DNA of 64,000 nt. Source: Pomphorhynchus laevis. Taxonomy: Eukaryota > Acanthocephala > Palaeacanthocephala > Echinorhynchida > Pomphorhynchidae. Within the stretch, counting starts at the first letter, position 1. Every line of letters starts with the position of its first letter. Below, piece by piece: positions 47,931 through 60,364 of this stretch. A model generated the notes under the pieces. It saw nothing but the letters and a program-made list of their open reading frames with translations. It was not told the origin of the DNA and did not search any database. The translations under genes and the position numbers were made by a program. Location: the NCBI GenBank assembly GCA_012934845.2, contig WNNJ02000425.1, forward strand, positions 1 through 64,000. Direction: 5' to 3'.

Positions 47931-48113
47931 ATTGGTAGACTTTTTAATAAATCTACAAGTAAAGAAATAATAGTAAAGTAAATATATTCCTAAATAAGGT
48001 ATAAGTTGTTACCACCATTTAGAAGATAAATTTATAATTATAATAAAGAATTGAAATCAACATGAAAAATGATATTAAAAACATTATAGAAATAGAATGC
48101 AATTGCAGAAGCC

Positions 48114-48881
48114 TTAGTTTTGATAAAATAAATGAACATAAATGTACCCGTAATCTAGAATTAATTGAAAATAGCGCAAATGGCCTATAAAGAGTTGCAT
48201 TGTCATGTAAGATTGTAGATGCTTTCTACTAGAGTGATGCATTCGTAGACATAATAAAGGAGCACGTGCAATCGAGAAACTTATCTTAAGTTTCAAGTGC
48301 CCTAATACATCACTATATTGCTCTGATTTCGACCTAGAGGTTATGGAGGCAATGTTCTTCAGTAGCTTAAAAGCTCGCAATCCAATTCCTCCGGATGTAG
48401 AAAAAATTGAAGGTACAAACTTTCTTTCTTAAACACTGACAATTCTGTAAAGGTAATTGCTGTTCTTGAGTTTTTCATTCAATTCAAAGTCAGTGAGAGG
48501 CCAACTGCTGCATACGACGGAGCATGTCTTGAGAAAAAAAGACATCAAAGCGTCCCCAGATATCGATTATCTTGTTGTTCATAGCAAAAAATGTCTAGGC
48601 GAACATTGTGATTTCTCGTTGTAGAATTATTTTTTGAATCCTAACTTGTCCGGAATTTTTTAAATGTTGATTCAACTTCGAAGCCGTGGCATATTTTTGA
48701 TAATGCATAAGCGTCGTTTCCAAATCTCACTATGACGGATTATCGGTACACCACCTCGTTTACATTTTAATGCGTGAATGACGTCGTTTGTTAATCCGCA
48801 TATACGTGTTTTCTTATTTAGATCATGTGGATTCCATCCGTATCTGGAACATAGGGCATCTCTAAATTCACGAGAATGCAT
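48114..48881 (-). pseudogene. family C3 Cys/His segment and C-terminal region
   Basis: REFRDALCSRYGWNPHDL followed by CGLTNDVIHALKCKRGG and RHSEI is the CCHC-like signature that follows the RT in this family. After a decayed stretch where the restriction-like nuclease should lie, the frame 48,380-48,114 continues FKLLKNIASITSRSKSEQYS and ARAPLLCLRMHHSSR, the conserved C-terminal end. The intervening nuclease core (RPD...D) is not visible in this copy. Confidence 0.7.
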
Positions 48882-49624
48882 ATGAAAGTTTTCAACGGTT
48901 AGATGAAACGCACTTAGCTACAATAATGTGCCATTCTGGGTAGCATGGTTAATAGCATTCAAACTTGCTTGTTGAGCCCTTTGTTTGACATCATTTAAAC
49001 GATTCATATAAACGTTATACGTTGGCATGAAATACTTTTTAAAATACCGGATTGTATTTGTCGCAGAGTTTCTCCTGTAAGCTCCGAATCATAAGTAGCA
49101 CAGATTAATTGTGAATTTTCATGCTTAAGTGTGAATGCGAAATGGTGTCTAGTATTCCTAAGCCTCCTAGCTTATGAGGAGAGGTCAATATTGTCCACCA
49201 ATCATCATTCAAGGTTTGACTTGTAGAGATGGTAAAAGCATGTCTTTTAACATGGCCAACAGTATTGACAAATGCACAAATTCAAAGTTTGTTTTGCTGA
49301 AAAGTGAGTTCATTTTCATTGTGCTGCTTTTGTTAGACCGGCATAAGATACATGTGGATAATCCTCGGACACTTCTATTAAACGATCAAGTTGCTTAGTG
49401 CAACTTTGAGATTTATCGAGTGCAACCGAATTTACAAACTCATTGGTGCCTATAAGATGCCAAGAATCATAAAGTCATCCGATGATATTTAAATTTATTT
49501 CGATAAGCATGTTTGATTTATTTTTGATAGATGAGTAAGAAATTGTTTTCTCAACGTTAACGTAATATCCATATTGAGGTCCGATGACTTTGAATATATT
49601 CTATACTATAGTTAACTCGTCAAT

Positions 49625-49861
49625 GGTACCAACAAATAAGGTCAGATAACTGAATCTATGTATTTTATATTATATATAAATCAAATATCGATAAATAATA
49701 AATAATTATATACAATTTTATACAATTTATATTTATATCAAGTTAAAATAAAAAATTGATATTTAAAATAAAAGTTAATTTTTATGAATTGACTAATAAA
49801 TAACGTACGATGTATCAGTATAAGGATTAGTGGTAATCAGTAGGAACTGCTGTGTCATTAA
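49625..49861 (-). repeat. PLE-type terminal repeat, copy C, nested in family C3
   Basis: It runs from GGTCAGATAACTGAATCTATG to GAATTGACTAATAAATAACG and GGTAATCAGTAGGAACTGCT. The insertion splits the C3 RT immediately after its FADD box. It ends before the GAAAC-bearing portion seen in copies B and D. No target duplication is clear. Confidence 0.75.
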
Positions 49862-50314
49862 ATTTGAGTCATCAGCAAACCAAACTTGTACGATGCTGGG
49901 AACACTAATTTTAATTCTGTTGATCAAGGGCAGTGAGGTCATTGAGAAAGCCGCCATAGCTAAAGCGTTCTCTTGTATTAACCCATCACGATAAAAGATG
50001 CTTGTACCGCCAAGCACTAGCTGAGCGTCTGTTTTGTAAGTGTTAGAAAGAACACAAGTTAACGAAGAACATATGTATTGTATATTGTGAATAGCAGCTT
50101 TTCGATTCAAAGAGTTAAACACATTAGATGCATCTACAGCAAGAACACAATGTTGTTTATTCGACATAAATGCAAATTTGAGGGAATAAATAAAAAACTC
50201 AATGCCGCCTCGTTGTGATGCTGCAAATTGGCTTCTTCCAACCACATATTTTAAGTTGAATTTTACAACCTTAATTATAGCTTTACATATTATGCGTCTC
50301 GTCTTTTCACACAT
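49793..50314 (-). pseudogene. family C3 reverse transcriptase palm
   Basis: The frame shows KTRRIICKAIIKVVK (finger), QRGGIEFFIYSL, VLAVDASNVFNSLNRKAAIH (motif A, catalytic Asp in VDAS) and VWFADDSN (FADD in place of YADD). These strings match an RT family widely present in invertebrate gene models. At FADDSNL the coding sequence is interrupted at 49,862 by a PLE-type terminal repeat, and the last about 20 codons of the frame are translated repeat. RT sequence resumes at about 49,620 with FVGTIDELTIV and VIGPQYGYYVNVEKT. Confidence 0.78.
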
Positions 50315-50909
50315 TCCTATCGTTCGTATGTCCGCGGATTTCTTCGGAATAGCGACAAGCCTACATGCCGTAAATGCATCAAGAACTCCAGGAGCAATTC
50401 CATCAGTAGTTAATCAAATTGTGAAATCAGTCATAGCTCTGGCAATATTGCCTCAATGATTTCAGAAACCTGTGAGCATAAACTTCCATAAAGTTGAATT
50501 ACATCCTGACGGAACTGCACATCAGTTAGTTTTCTTACAAACTTTGATAATAGCGTATCCGTCAATTTGCGTGAAGCGTACACTGTGATAAGTAAAAAAC
50601 ATCAATCGGTGATAATATAAGATATTCAGGACGTGGTTTTGTCCGGGTTACGGTGTAAATTTTCAAGCATTTTCTTGACTGATGAAGATCTAACTGTAAC
50701 ATGACGGCATATAATACCTGACGAATCCTTATTATCAAGGACTGCGGAACTTGCAGCAATTTAATCCTGTAACATTAATCTAACAATATTATTTTTCCAA
50801 TCCTTTATCTGTGAATCTTTTCTGGGTTCACTAAATAATGACTGTAAATAATTGGCCCCGTCAAAAAGCTCTTTGTATTTTATTATGATACCACAAAAAC
50901 AATTTGTTC

Positions 50910-51655
50910 TCTTATGTCTTTCGAATCACAGTAACTTCTTTTATCGAATTCTTTGGAGTACACATTGCAAGAATATTGTGGCAGACTTGAGAACAGAGTC
51001 CTCGTTATTTTTTACGTGCCATATGGAAACAGAAGGTTGCAATAGCATCTATTATAATATAACTTTCAGAACATAGAGGCAGCATCATGATATTTGACTT
51101 TTATTAAATAGCCAATTGATATAGCCTTCCGATATTAGAAAGTTAAAAGTTATTGCAAACCTGATTTTAAATTTTCTTATTCTGAGTTACCAAATAATTG
51201 TTGGTTCACTTGGTTTGAACATTTAGAAGCACTGCAATTATAACAAAACTTTCCAGCTTTCCTACATTTGCAACACTTGCAAACCGCATTTTGTCTATTA
51301 CAACCACATCAATGAATTTCCTTAGATGGTAGTCTCCAAGAATTGCAATTTGCATAGTGCATTATTTTCGAATGCATATATATGATTGTATTGTATTTTA
51401 TATAACTCTTTGATAACTCTGGATTGTATATTGTAATCAGTCGAATGTAATCAGTTAAATATAATGAGTCTTCAGAATGTAATCAGTCGAATGTAATCAG
51501 TTAAATATAATGAGTCTTCAGAATGTAATCAGTTGAATATAATGAGAATTTTTTAAGGGTATAAAAATTAAAAATAATCTTTAAAGGGTATAAATATAAA
51601 TTAAATAATAACAATAAAAAATTCATAATTACTTAAAATTTGACTTAAATTCTTG
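50910..51655. other. non-coding interval with a 46-bp tandem repeat
   Basis: No gene is supported. TGTAATCAGTCGAATGTAATCAG units of 46 bp repeat about 2.4 times at 51,432-51,543. Confidence 0.6.
51432..51543. repeat. 46-bp tandem repeat, about 2.4 copies
   Basis: The unit TGTAATCAGTCGAATGTAAT with CAGTTAAATATAATGAGTC occurs at 51,432 and 51,478, then partially. Confidence 0.88.
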
Positions 51656-51659
51656 CTTT

Positions 51660-51930
51660 GGTAAGCTGATTAATAACGAAAGCTTAAATACATCTAAGAT
51701 TAAGATTTTGAACACATATATTTGATGAAATTATAAATTAAATGAAAATAACACAAAATTATAAAAGGAAAGATCAAATTAATGAAGATATGTATACAGA
51801 ACTTACTAAATTAAAAGATAACTATATAATAACAACTGTTGATAAAGCTAATAATTACTTTGAAGGGGTCGAAACGTCAAATGTAGGTCTGGGTCAGCAG
51901 CTGATGATACCTACACAGACTGATTAGTAG
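51660..51930 (+). mobile_element. Penelope-like element P5, RT N-terminal scrap joined to a hairpin-bearing end
   Basis: The frame at 51,742 reads TELTKLKDNYIITTVDKANN, the conserved N-terminal DKANN motif of the PLE-type RT, and then changes abruptly at 51,858 into GGGGTCGAAACGTC and the hairpin GTAGGT/ACCTAC (51,883-51,914), which encloses CTGATGA. So an RT start is fused directly to terminal-repeat-type sequence. Confidence 0.55.
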
Positions 51931-51949
51931 CGTCAAGCTGTATCAAAAA

Positions 51950-54670
51950 TAAAATCAATACCTGTTAGGATAATATTGTGCCACAATCAGAAAAATATGA
52001 GCTCACATATGCATTCAAGTTAAACAAAATACAATGTTCAGCTACTCGATTATTTTTAATTACACGCTGTTTATATTTCTGAATAGTTAACCTTTAAAAT
52101 GTAACAATTGATATTTAGAAAATTTCACCTTCCCAAATAATTATCTTCTTAATAGAAATTCCTTTATATTTCCTCTGCTATAAACAAAAGTGTAATAAAT
52201 TATCTTTTAGTTTAGATATCATAAATATTGTGATGAGTAGATTACTTTGATAGTCATAACTGGCAGTATTTGGTTGTATTAACTTACTAAATTTTGTCAA
52301 TTATCGTCCCTTCTGAACAAAATCAAAACCGATTAAATTAGTTATTGTTTTGATTGTATTTGATTTTACACCGAGAAATAAATGGATGATCCTGGATCTG
52401 AAGTGTTACTCTAAAGTTTAATATAATGTATATATGTGTGACATTTCATTCATCTAACATAAGACGCTATGGTTTCTTTCAAACTTCAACAACAACTTTC
52501 AGATATAAAGTATCTATTTTGAGGCAGCTTTAAATAAAAACTTCAGGTGAGATTTGTTTACCATTGCTAGGCATAGAAAACGTGTGATCCATCTAGAGTC
52601 AGCATTAAACGTAAGATTGCAACAGATCAAATCGTTAACTATTTTTGTTTGACTATTAAGTACATGAAAAGCATGTTTATATAAATTTGTTAAATTTATA
52701 TTACCACGTTTGATTATCTTTGGAGTATATTTAATCATGTTTGACTCCTCCCTCCCGAAATCAAATTTGATCTTTGGAGGAAGGGGGAGGGCAAGTCATA
52801 ATTAAATCAATATTATTTATTTGTTAATTTTTTATTGGCAGATAAAAATTTTCATATTTACATTTGAGGTTATTCATTTTGAAGAAACCAATATTTATAC
52901 ATCCATCAATAGTATTATATGTTCGAGTAATTAGTTCCATCACTGTACTAACGCATCTGTCCATCTAAGTTTGATTCAAATAACATTTTACAGTAAATTT
53001 ATTTATACATTTTATCTTAAAGTATAAGCACATTGTACATGCGTAAATATGTATTTTGCACCAGATTCTGAAATATCAATCTGCCTCCAAGGAGAACATT
53101 AAATTATTAATTACATTGTTAGAGAAAAGTTCACTAGTAAAAGGAGTTTTTAATCTAGTAAATAACGAGTGTGTTTGAATTAAATCATTTTGAATTTGTG
53201 AATTTTTTTAAATTTGTAGATGTGATAATACCATTTTGTATTTTATATTGAGATTTAGGGTATCTATAAATACATAAAAAATCTTAAGCAATACTGGAAA
53301 CGTAAAAAATACTAATTTCTGGATGATAAATGTATTAGCTACTCTATACAAATGAAATAATAAATAATATAAATACTGAACATTAAAATATATTAATTAT
53401 TAATATATTAATATATTAATATTAATTTATTAATATTTCAATATATTAATATATTAAAATATATTAATATATTGCTTGTGTAAATTATAATTATGTTGCC
53501 TAATTAAACGTTCTATGGCTATTATATTGTTCAGGGCGTTTAAACATCAAGAGGAATAATAAAATAAGAAATTATTGTTCACAAATGTTTGACTATCGCA
53601 ATAGTTCTTTTCAAATGTCATGTTTTAAGACTCAAAAATGTTATAACACCATAATAACACTATAATTATGTTATTTTAAATAACTAATAGTGAAAATATA
53701 ATTACGATATTGAAAATTTGACTAATTTTCATTAAACAAATATTTTACTCTCTACTGTTCAATGAATAATTAATTCAGTAAATTTGAAACATGAAAATAT
53801 AAAATGCAATGGTTTTTAAATAACTAATGCTAGTTCGTAGATTGATCTTATTACCATATCGTAAGCACTTAAACCTTTTAGAATTAATAGATATGTTGCA
53901 TTTAAAATTAGTACAATATTATCAGGTAGCAACTATTTCCCCATAATTTTGGCTCGTCAGTAATATATTCATTTTACTCTCGAATGCATAGGAACTTAAA
54001 ACGTGAATGTTATCGTATTATATATATATGATTGTGACTCGTATTCTTAATGTTTTTCACTAATTCTGCTTGAATCCAAGCATTGCAAAGTATATTTAAG
54101 ACTTATCATGCATTGCTACTTGATCTAAATTGCAACTACTATTTTATACATGAAATGAATTCGGTTCTGGCTACACATCACAAGTTTTAATACTAAAATA
54201 ATGCTTATTGTAATTGACAATATATTTGTGCCACATATATCATCCTATCCATATAAGAATAATGCTTTCTTAGCGTGTTTCTTTATGCTTCTCAACGAAT
54301 TGGTTTTTAATAATCACTTTTTATATTACGATTAATTATTTCGATCTATTTTTGATTTTCATTCGCGTCTTTTATAGTGCATTCGTGCGCATTCTTAGGA
54401 AGGTAGGATCGATTTCGATCTAAACTCCCGGTAAAAGGATTTTTAGATTATTTATCAATATTCTACTATATATACTACCTTAACTATATTTACTAGCTCT
54501 TTATTTATGTAATAAGTGGTTGGATATTTACTGAGAATGTTGCACACTGACGAAAAGCATTTTATACATCATTCCACAATAAAACTAGTCATCTTTGTAG
54601 TACAACCCTGTGTACAATATTTATCGTTATTTACTTTATTTAACTCAATTATACGTATTATTTTGATGAC
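51950..54670. other. AT-rich non-coding interval
   Basis: No gene is supported. An ATTAATAT simple-repeat stretch lies at 53,385-53,475 and an imperfect purine/pyrimidine inverted repeat (CTCCTCCCTCCC against GGAGGAAGGGGGAGGG) at 52,744-52,796. Confidence 0.5.
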
Positions 54671-54680
54671 GTATTATTTA

Positions 54681-54935
54681 GAGGAAAAGGGGTCGAAACC
54701 TAATAACATAGCATTTCCTACTGATGACCTCTATCTTTATACGAATATATTGTATATTACAGTCAATTCATAATAATTGATTTTTATTTTAAATTTGAAT
54801 AGTACATTTTATCGTTGTATAAATATTAATTGTAAACATCTTATATAATTATTTATTATTTATAATTATTTATCTTTATTTTTAATTTATATATAATGTA
54901 AAATAAGTAGACTCAATTAGCTGATCCGACTGTCA
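54681..54935 (+). repeat. PLE-type terminal repeat, copy D
   Basis: A plus-strand copy with AGGGGTC-GAAAC at 54,688-54,699, CTGATGA at 54,721-54,727 and GACCTCT closing the arm, then the GTCAATTCATAATAATTG region, AT-rich body and GTAGACTCAATTAGCTGATC at the right. The arms AGGGGTC/GACCTCT pair over seven bases with one G-U. Confidence 0.7.
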
Positions 54936-54939
54936 ATAT

Positions 54940-56595
54940 AATATTTTAAGTCTCTTAGAATCTAAATTGACAATTCACCATTCGATTATCTGGGATAAGC
55001 AATCACTAATACGGCATTGAAAAATCTTATTTGTTGAGGTTTACTGTTTCAATTGATAAATATTAGCGTGTGACCAAGCAAAAGCATTTGAAGATTTTTG
55101 TAGTAGAAATACAATTTCCTTGTCTATTTTACTATATTCAAGACGTACATTCTACTCACTTTAAATTTATAAAAAACGTTCGAACGAAACTACAATAACT
55201 ATGATTTAACATAATAATTTAATATAACTATATTTCAATCAAACAAACAAAGCCAAACATAAATAATATAAAAGTTGATATTTAAAATACCACCATATAT
55301 TTGAAATTTAAATTATTAACTGAGCTGCAAAGCACCCGGCACGAGTCTTTTACTTGAACATGATAAACTTGTTGGGTTAAGCGTGAATTTTTTTAACTTA
55401 TCCTTGCGGTACATTAATTAGATTTACATAATCCTCCTAAAAATTGGTATAAAGAAAATTCCCGTTAACATTTCCGGATTTGACAAGGCTAATACATCAA
55501 ATGATTTAATTATACATTAAATCCATTATATGATGGTAAGCCAGCTGTATGTATCACACATAATCTGTCTTGGACACATACAAGATCTGACTGGATGCAT
55601 TAGTGAAAACAATCAGTAAAGAAACTATCAATAGGCACTCAACAGCATTAATTATCCATGTTAACAAGTTTTTTACATTTGCCGTGATCACCTTCTTTCG
55701 GCAATGTGCTTCATGATGTCTACGAAGGATATTTCGATGGTCATGATGATTGATGCAAATAAAGTCACAGACATGTAGCATCAGCGATAAATAATTTCAA
55801 ATAAATATATGCTAAATGACAATATTGCTATAAAAACAAGTATTTGCGATTACTTTGACTATCCGATATTATTTCTGATGGGCCAAATATGTAAATTGTC
55901 TGATTTTATACGACATTATTTCATCGATAAATCAGAACAATATCATAAAATATCATTTTCGTTTGTCGTTGTCTCATATACATATTTTGGTTAGAAAATA
56001 AAAGCGTTTATTTTTACTTTTTCATTAAGGAAATACGCTTTTACGTTTCATATGATATTAGAGGAACTAGAAATTATGTCGTTGCGTGTATTTTGATATT
56101 TTTGTGATTTTAATTTTCTTCTTTCATCGCGACTGCAATATAATTTAAATATATTTTTAGGCACGTACGATTTGAGATTTTGCTCAGAAGTTCCTTTGGG
56201 ATTTTGGTACTTATTTTAAATCTCATTCTGATTAATAATCTGACCAGGACTTGATGGTATAAAGGCTTTATTCAAATGCTGCATTATGTTTTAATAAATC
56301 TACAATATGCTTAAGTTATTTATCTTTATTGCCTGTTTTAATAATACCCACTATAATAGATTAATTACAAGACGACACTGTCATCAGTACTGATAATAAT
56401 AACAAAATAATAATTTCATAGTGCATTTTTTATTTTCAGTAACACAAAGTGTCTATGATGGTTTGTAACTTTTAGACGAGAAATAAATAGTTAAATGCAA
56501 AGCATAGTCTCCTGGTAATACAGTGCACGTTACATATGATGATGCTATTCACGATCGTAAACCTCTTGATTTTAAACTTTTCGCGAATTGTTTTC
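54940..56595. other. AT-rich non-coding interval
   Basis: I see no gene or clear repeat. The 75-codon frame at 55,554-55,781 (minus) has no recognisable motif. Confidence 0.5.
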
Positions 56596-56599
56596 AATA

Positions 56600-56745
56600 A
56601 AAAATCTATAGACCAGAGCAATAATAACAATATCTATAGATTGCATATTTAACACAGTGCATTGGTTATTAATAATAATTATTATTATTTTTTGTTTATT
56701 TAATAATTATATAAAATACGTAAACTCAGTTAGCTGATTTGATTA
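56600..56745 (+). repeat. PLE-type terminal repeat, copy F (partial)
   Basis: It ends in TATATAAAATACGTAAACTC followed by AGTTAGCTGATTTGATT, the conserved boundary of this repeat family. The other side is truncated. Confidence 0.6.
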
Positions 56746-56749
56746 TTAT

Positions 56750-58455
56750 AATCGCGTTAGTGTGTGATGTTGGCTTTATTTTTACTAAGGAAAGTCCTCC
56801 TTGACATAAATACCGTTTTTGTAATTAAGATTTGCAGAACGTTTTTGAATATCATCAATATTTTTGCATATTTCATTATAATGCTGGATTAGGTGAAAGT
56901 TTAGAATAGCTCTTGAATACTCTGTATAAATTTACGTCTTTATATGAGTTTTGTTATTGTCATCTTTAAGCTCGTGAATTTCAGTTTTGTGATGGATGCC
57001 ATTATTTCGAAGCTTGCGAATTTAAAACGCTTAGTGAGATGATAGTTTTAAGTGGTTGAAGTAAGGTCATCGATTTTTTTTCAGACAATAAAGTTAATAC
57101 TATTTTGATCTTATTTGATTTATTATAACAAATTGACAGAATGCAAAATTTTAGTAATTGCATTATCAATCGATTATTTAGGGAAATTTTTTTTAATGAA
57201 CTAAATGATAGATAAATGTATAACAAAATATCATCCTTTTACGTGAGAAATCCAAAGCCACGATACGACTTTTTGGCAATTTATTTACCTGTTACAAGCA
57301 CAGCCTGGCTTATCATTAGGCATCGATTTGTAAATGGAAGCCAGTTGTTTTATGCACTATATATAAGATACTTGTATTTTTTGACTGAAGACTTGTTTAT
57401 TGTGTTGCATTGAATTTTTGGATTCTTTTATTGCTAAATATGTTTTTTGTTAAATGCAGTATATTTGTGATACGCGGTCAGTTTAAATTTTTATCTAAAA
57501 AAACAGTTCGTAAAATGATACTTATTTAATTACAATTAATTAATTTATATATTATTTATATAGTTGAGATTGCCACTCGAGTACTGAATTACTTTAGAAT
57601 TTTTATTCTAGCGATTCTTCCGTATTAATTATTTTTTAATTCAATACTATTGGTTGTATATCGAACAAGCCTATAAAGTATTTTATAATCATTAATTACA
57701 AAACAATTTTTAATTTAATAAAAAATAAATTATGCTTAATCATTATTTATTTACTTATTAATGTTGTGATTTTTGTGAAATATGTTTAAGAAGGTACATA
57801 AACTTTCGTAGCACAGCTTATGTTGAAAGTATGTGTCAAAACATACAAGGTGCATATGTGGATAATTAAATAAAATTAATGAAAGCCGTTTCATCATAAT
57901 TATGCCTTATAAGTTGAATACCTTTATTACTAAGTTAGCTACTCTAATAAGTAGCATTGAAAACGTTTCATATAATAAGTAGCATTTTGCATTGAAAAAT
58001 GCAAAATGATAAAAGTCGTTGTGCTTCAATAGTAAAGGCGAAGTATATTCGCTGGCGAAATATATTCCATAGCTTCGTAAATATTCCCAGAGACATAAGA
58101 AATCCCGATACTAAATAAATATACATTTCATTGTTTGCAAATATAATACAAACCTCAATATTTGCAAAATATATATATTAATATTTAACAGTCAACAAAA
58201 AGGAATATAATGTTGACTCTTAATTGATTCAAGTTCTAATTGATACATGTTATAATTTCAATTCTAAATTAGGATTATAAATTCCAAACTCATGTAATTT
58301 GTAAATTCGTGTTATACACGATATTATATACTAATGCTTATGTATATTATATACTAATGACAATAAATATATATGTTAAAAGTATATATAGTAAGTATAA
58401 ATTAAAATATTGCCTAAACTGGTTTAAAAATTGTCTTGATTGTTATAAATACTTT
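56750..58455. other. AT-rich non-coding interval
   Basis: No gene is supported. An 11-bp hairpin CATTTTGCATT/AATGCAAAATG lies at about 57,983-58,008. Confidence 0.5.
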
Positions 58456-58461
58456 CAATTT

Positions 58462-58485
58462 TTGAAGAAGCCGCAAGGCGAAACG
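58462..58485 (+). ncRNA. hammerhead-like motif
   Basis: The plus strand reads TTGAAGA-A-GCC-GCAA-GGC-GAAACG, a three-pair stem with GCAA loop between a degenerate CTGANGA box and GAAAC. It is followed by GTTAATT-GAAG-AATTAAT, a seven-base hairpin in the place of stem III. Confidence 0.4.
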
Positions 58486-58559
58486 TTAATTGAAGAATTA
58501 ATTATTGTTTTTTGTTAGTAGAGATCGATAATCATATTTCGTATATATAACATAATTTG

Positions 58560-59027
58560 AGGTATTCACTCGGCAACACTCATCAGTAGAATGAGGTACA
58601 CACTGGTCGTTTCGGTTGCCTGTGTGACATTGTGAATAAAGGCGTTTCCGACACTTTGCTTAATTGTCTGAGGCTTTCGCTCTTAACCAGATCGAATTGC
58701 TGTGCGGACCATCCTTAAACACTAGACAGAGGTTGTTGCTGAATTGTCGCTGCACTCGTTGGATCCTAAATGGATACAGCAGGTATAATAGTAATGCACG
58801 AATGTGCTGAGTAGACAACGGTCCAGCATTTCTAACGAAATACAGCATTTATACTAAATGGGGTTGCTTGATAGACTGGACTTCGATTCACGACTTTCAG
58901 TCACCATGTCACTTCTAGACGACCACTTCAGCATCGAAATGATGAGTACCCGGCAACACTCATCAGTAGAATTAAGTACACACTGGTCGTTTTTGTTGCC
59001 TCTATGACATTGTGAATAAAGGCGTTT

Positions 59028-59030
<3 letters not shown>
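58560..59030. repeat. satellite B, about 1.2 units of 380 bp
   Basis: CGGCAACACTCATCAGTAGA at 58,571 recurs at 58,951. The same unit is at 16,030-16,470. Each unit has GGCAAC...GTTGCC arms around CATCAGTAGAAT and CGTTTCG. The array is cut at its right by a TA run. Confidence 0.93.
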
Positions 59031-59105
<75 letters not shown>

Positions 59106-59110
59106 TATAA
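59030..59110. repeat. (TA)n microsatellite
   Basis: About 80 bp of uninterrupted TA separate satellite B from satellite A. Confidence 0.97.
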
Positions 59111-60312
59111 GTGCGAAAAATCGCTTGAAACTGCGGTCCAGGAGCCATTACTGGCTACGATTGATTTTTTATCCATATTTGCTGCTACATAACTGGACTT
59201 CGATTATCAGCTCCATTCCATCAATTTAATGTAGCACTCGAGACGTTCCTAACGACCCAGCAGCCATCGTCAGTCAAATGAAGTGGTTATGGTGCGTTTC
59301 GACTGCTTTCGTGATTACTGTAAATATACCAGCAATTCCTCACGATGCTAAACGAAACTCAAGTGCATAAAGCGTTTTTACTGGCTTGTTGCGTGCGTGG
59401 ACCTTCTAGTTATCCTTTATATGCACAAATGCGTATCTGTTGGTTACGAAGGCACTGAATCTCTCACAGGATTCCAAAAGAAATGCGTTATTATATAAAT
59501 TGTTATTGCGAAAAATCGCTTGAAACAGCGGTCAAGGAGCCATTACTGGCTACGATTGTTTTTAGTTCATATTTGCCGCTAAATAACTGGACTTCGATCA
59601 TCAGCTCAACCTGTCTAATGTGTCACTCCGAGACGCTTCTAACGACCCAGCAGTCATCGTTAGTCGGATGAAGTTGTTAGCGTACGTTTCGACTGCTTTT
59701 GTGATAACTATAAAGACACCAGCAATTCCTCACGATGCTATACGAAACTCAGATGCAGAAAGCGTTTTTATGGCTTGTTGCATGTGTGGACCTTCTAGTT
59801 ATTCTTTATATAAGGCAAATGCGTATCCGTTGATTACGAGGGCACATAATTTCTCACAGGATTCCAAAAGGAATGCGATTTTTATAAATTGGTAGGGCGA
59901 AAAATCGCTTGAAACTGTGGTCCAGGAGCCAAAACGAGCTACGATTGATTTTAAATTCATATGGGCTGCTAAATAACTATACTTCGATCACCAGCTCCAT
60001 CAGTCTAATGTATCACACCGAGACGTTCCTAACAACCCAGCAGTTATCGTCGGTCGAATGAAGTGGTTAGGGTGCGTTTCGACTGCTTTCGTGATAACTG
60101 TAAAGACACCAGCAATTCCTCACGATGCTAGACGAAGCTCAGATGCATTAAGCGTTTTCATGGCTTGTTGCGTGTGTGGACCTTCTAGTTATTATTTATA
60201 AAAGGCACAAATGCGTGTCCGTTGGTTACGAGGGCAATGAATTTCTCACAGGATTCCAAAAGGATTGCTTTATTTTTTAAATTGTTCGTGCGAAAAATAG
60301 CTTTAAACTGTG
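59111..60312. repeat. satellite A, three full units of 389-395 bp
   Basis: TGCGAAAAATCGCTTGAAAC begins units at about 59,112 and 59,507, GGCGAAAAATCGCTTGAAAC at 59,896 and TGCGAAAAATAGCTTTAAAC at 60,289. Landmarks within each unit are AACTGGACTTCGAT, GAGACGTTCCTAAC, CCCAGCAG, CGTTTCGACTGCTTT, CCAGCAATTCCTCACGATGC and TGGACCTTCTAGTTAT. Units differ by several percent. It shares ACTGGACTTCGATT and the GTTTCG hairpin box with satellite B, so the two are diverged relatives. No protein is encoded. Confidence 0.95.
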
Positions 60313-60364
60313 GTGTATATACCACAGCTTAAAAAAGTTTGAGAAATAATTAACCTACAATATA

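Larger units (their letters stand above)
48100..50900 (-). mobile_element. retroelement family C, fragment C3 (RT to C-terminus)
   Basis: The longest family C copy. On the minus strand it runs from pre-RT sequence near 50,900 through the RT palm (50,314-49,862) and, after a nested terminal repeat, the rest of the palm and thumb (49,620-48,900), a cysteine-histidine segment (48,881-48,672) and the C-terminus (48,380-48,114). All blocks occur in the expected order. Frames are broken in many places. Confidence 0.75.

Noticed and set aside
58854-59176. ORFs with long Ile-Tyr repeats
   Set aside because: Translation of the TA microsatellite.
59259-59307. Claiming a functional type II hammerhead in satellite A
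   Set aside because: Only 22 nt separate GAAAC and CTGACGA, too short for clear stems I and III with a UH cleavage site; reported only as hammerhead-like.
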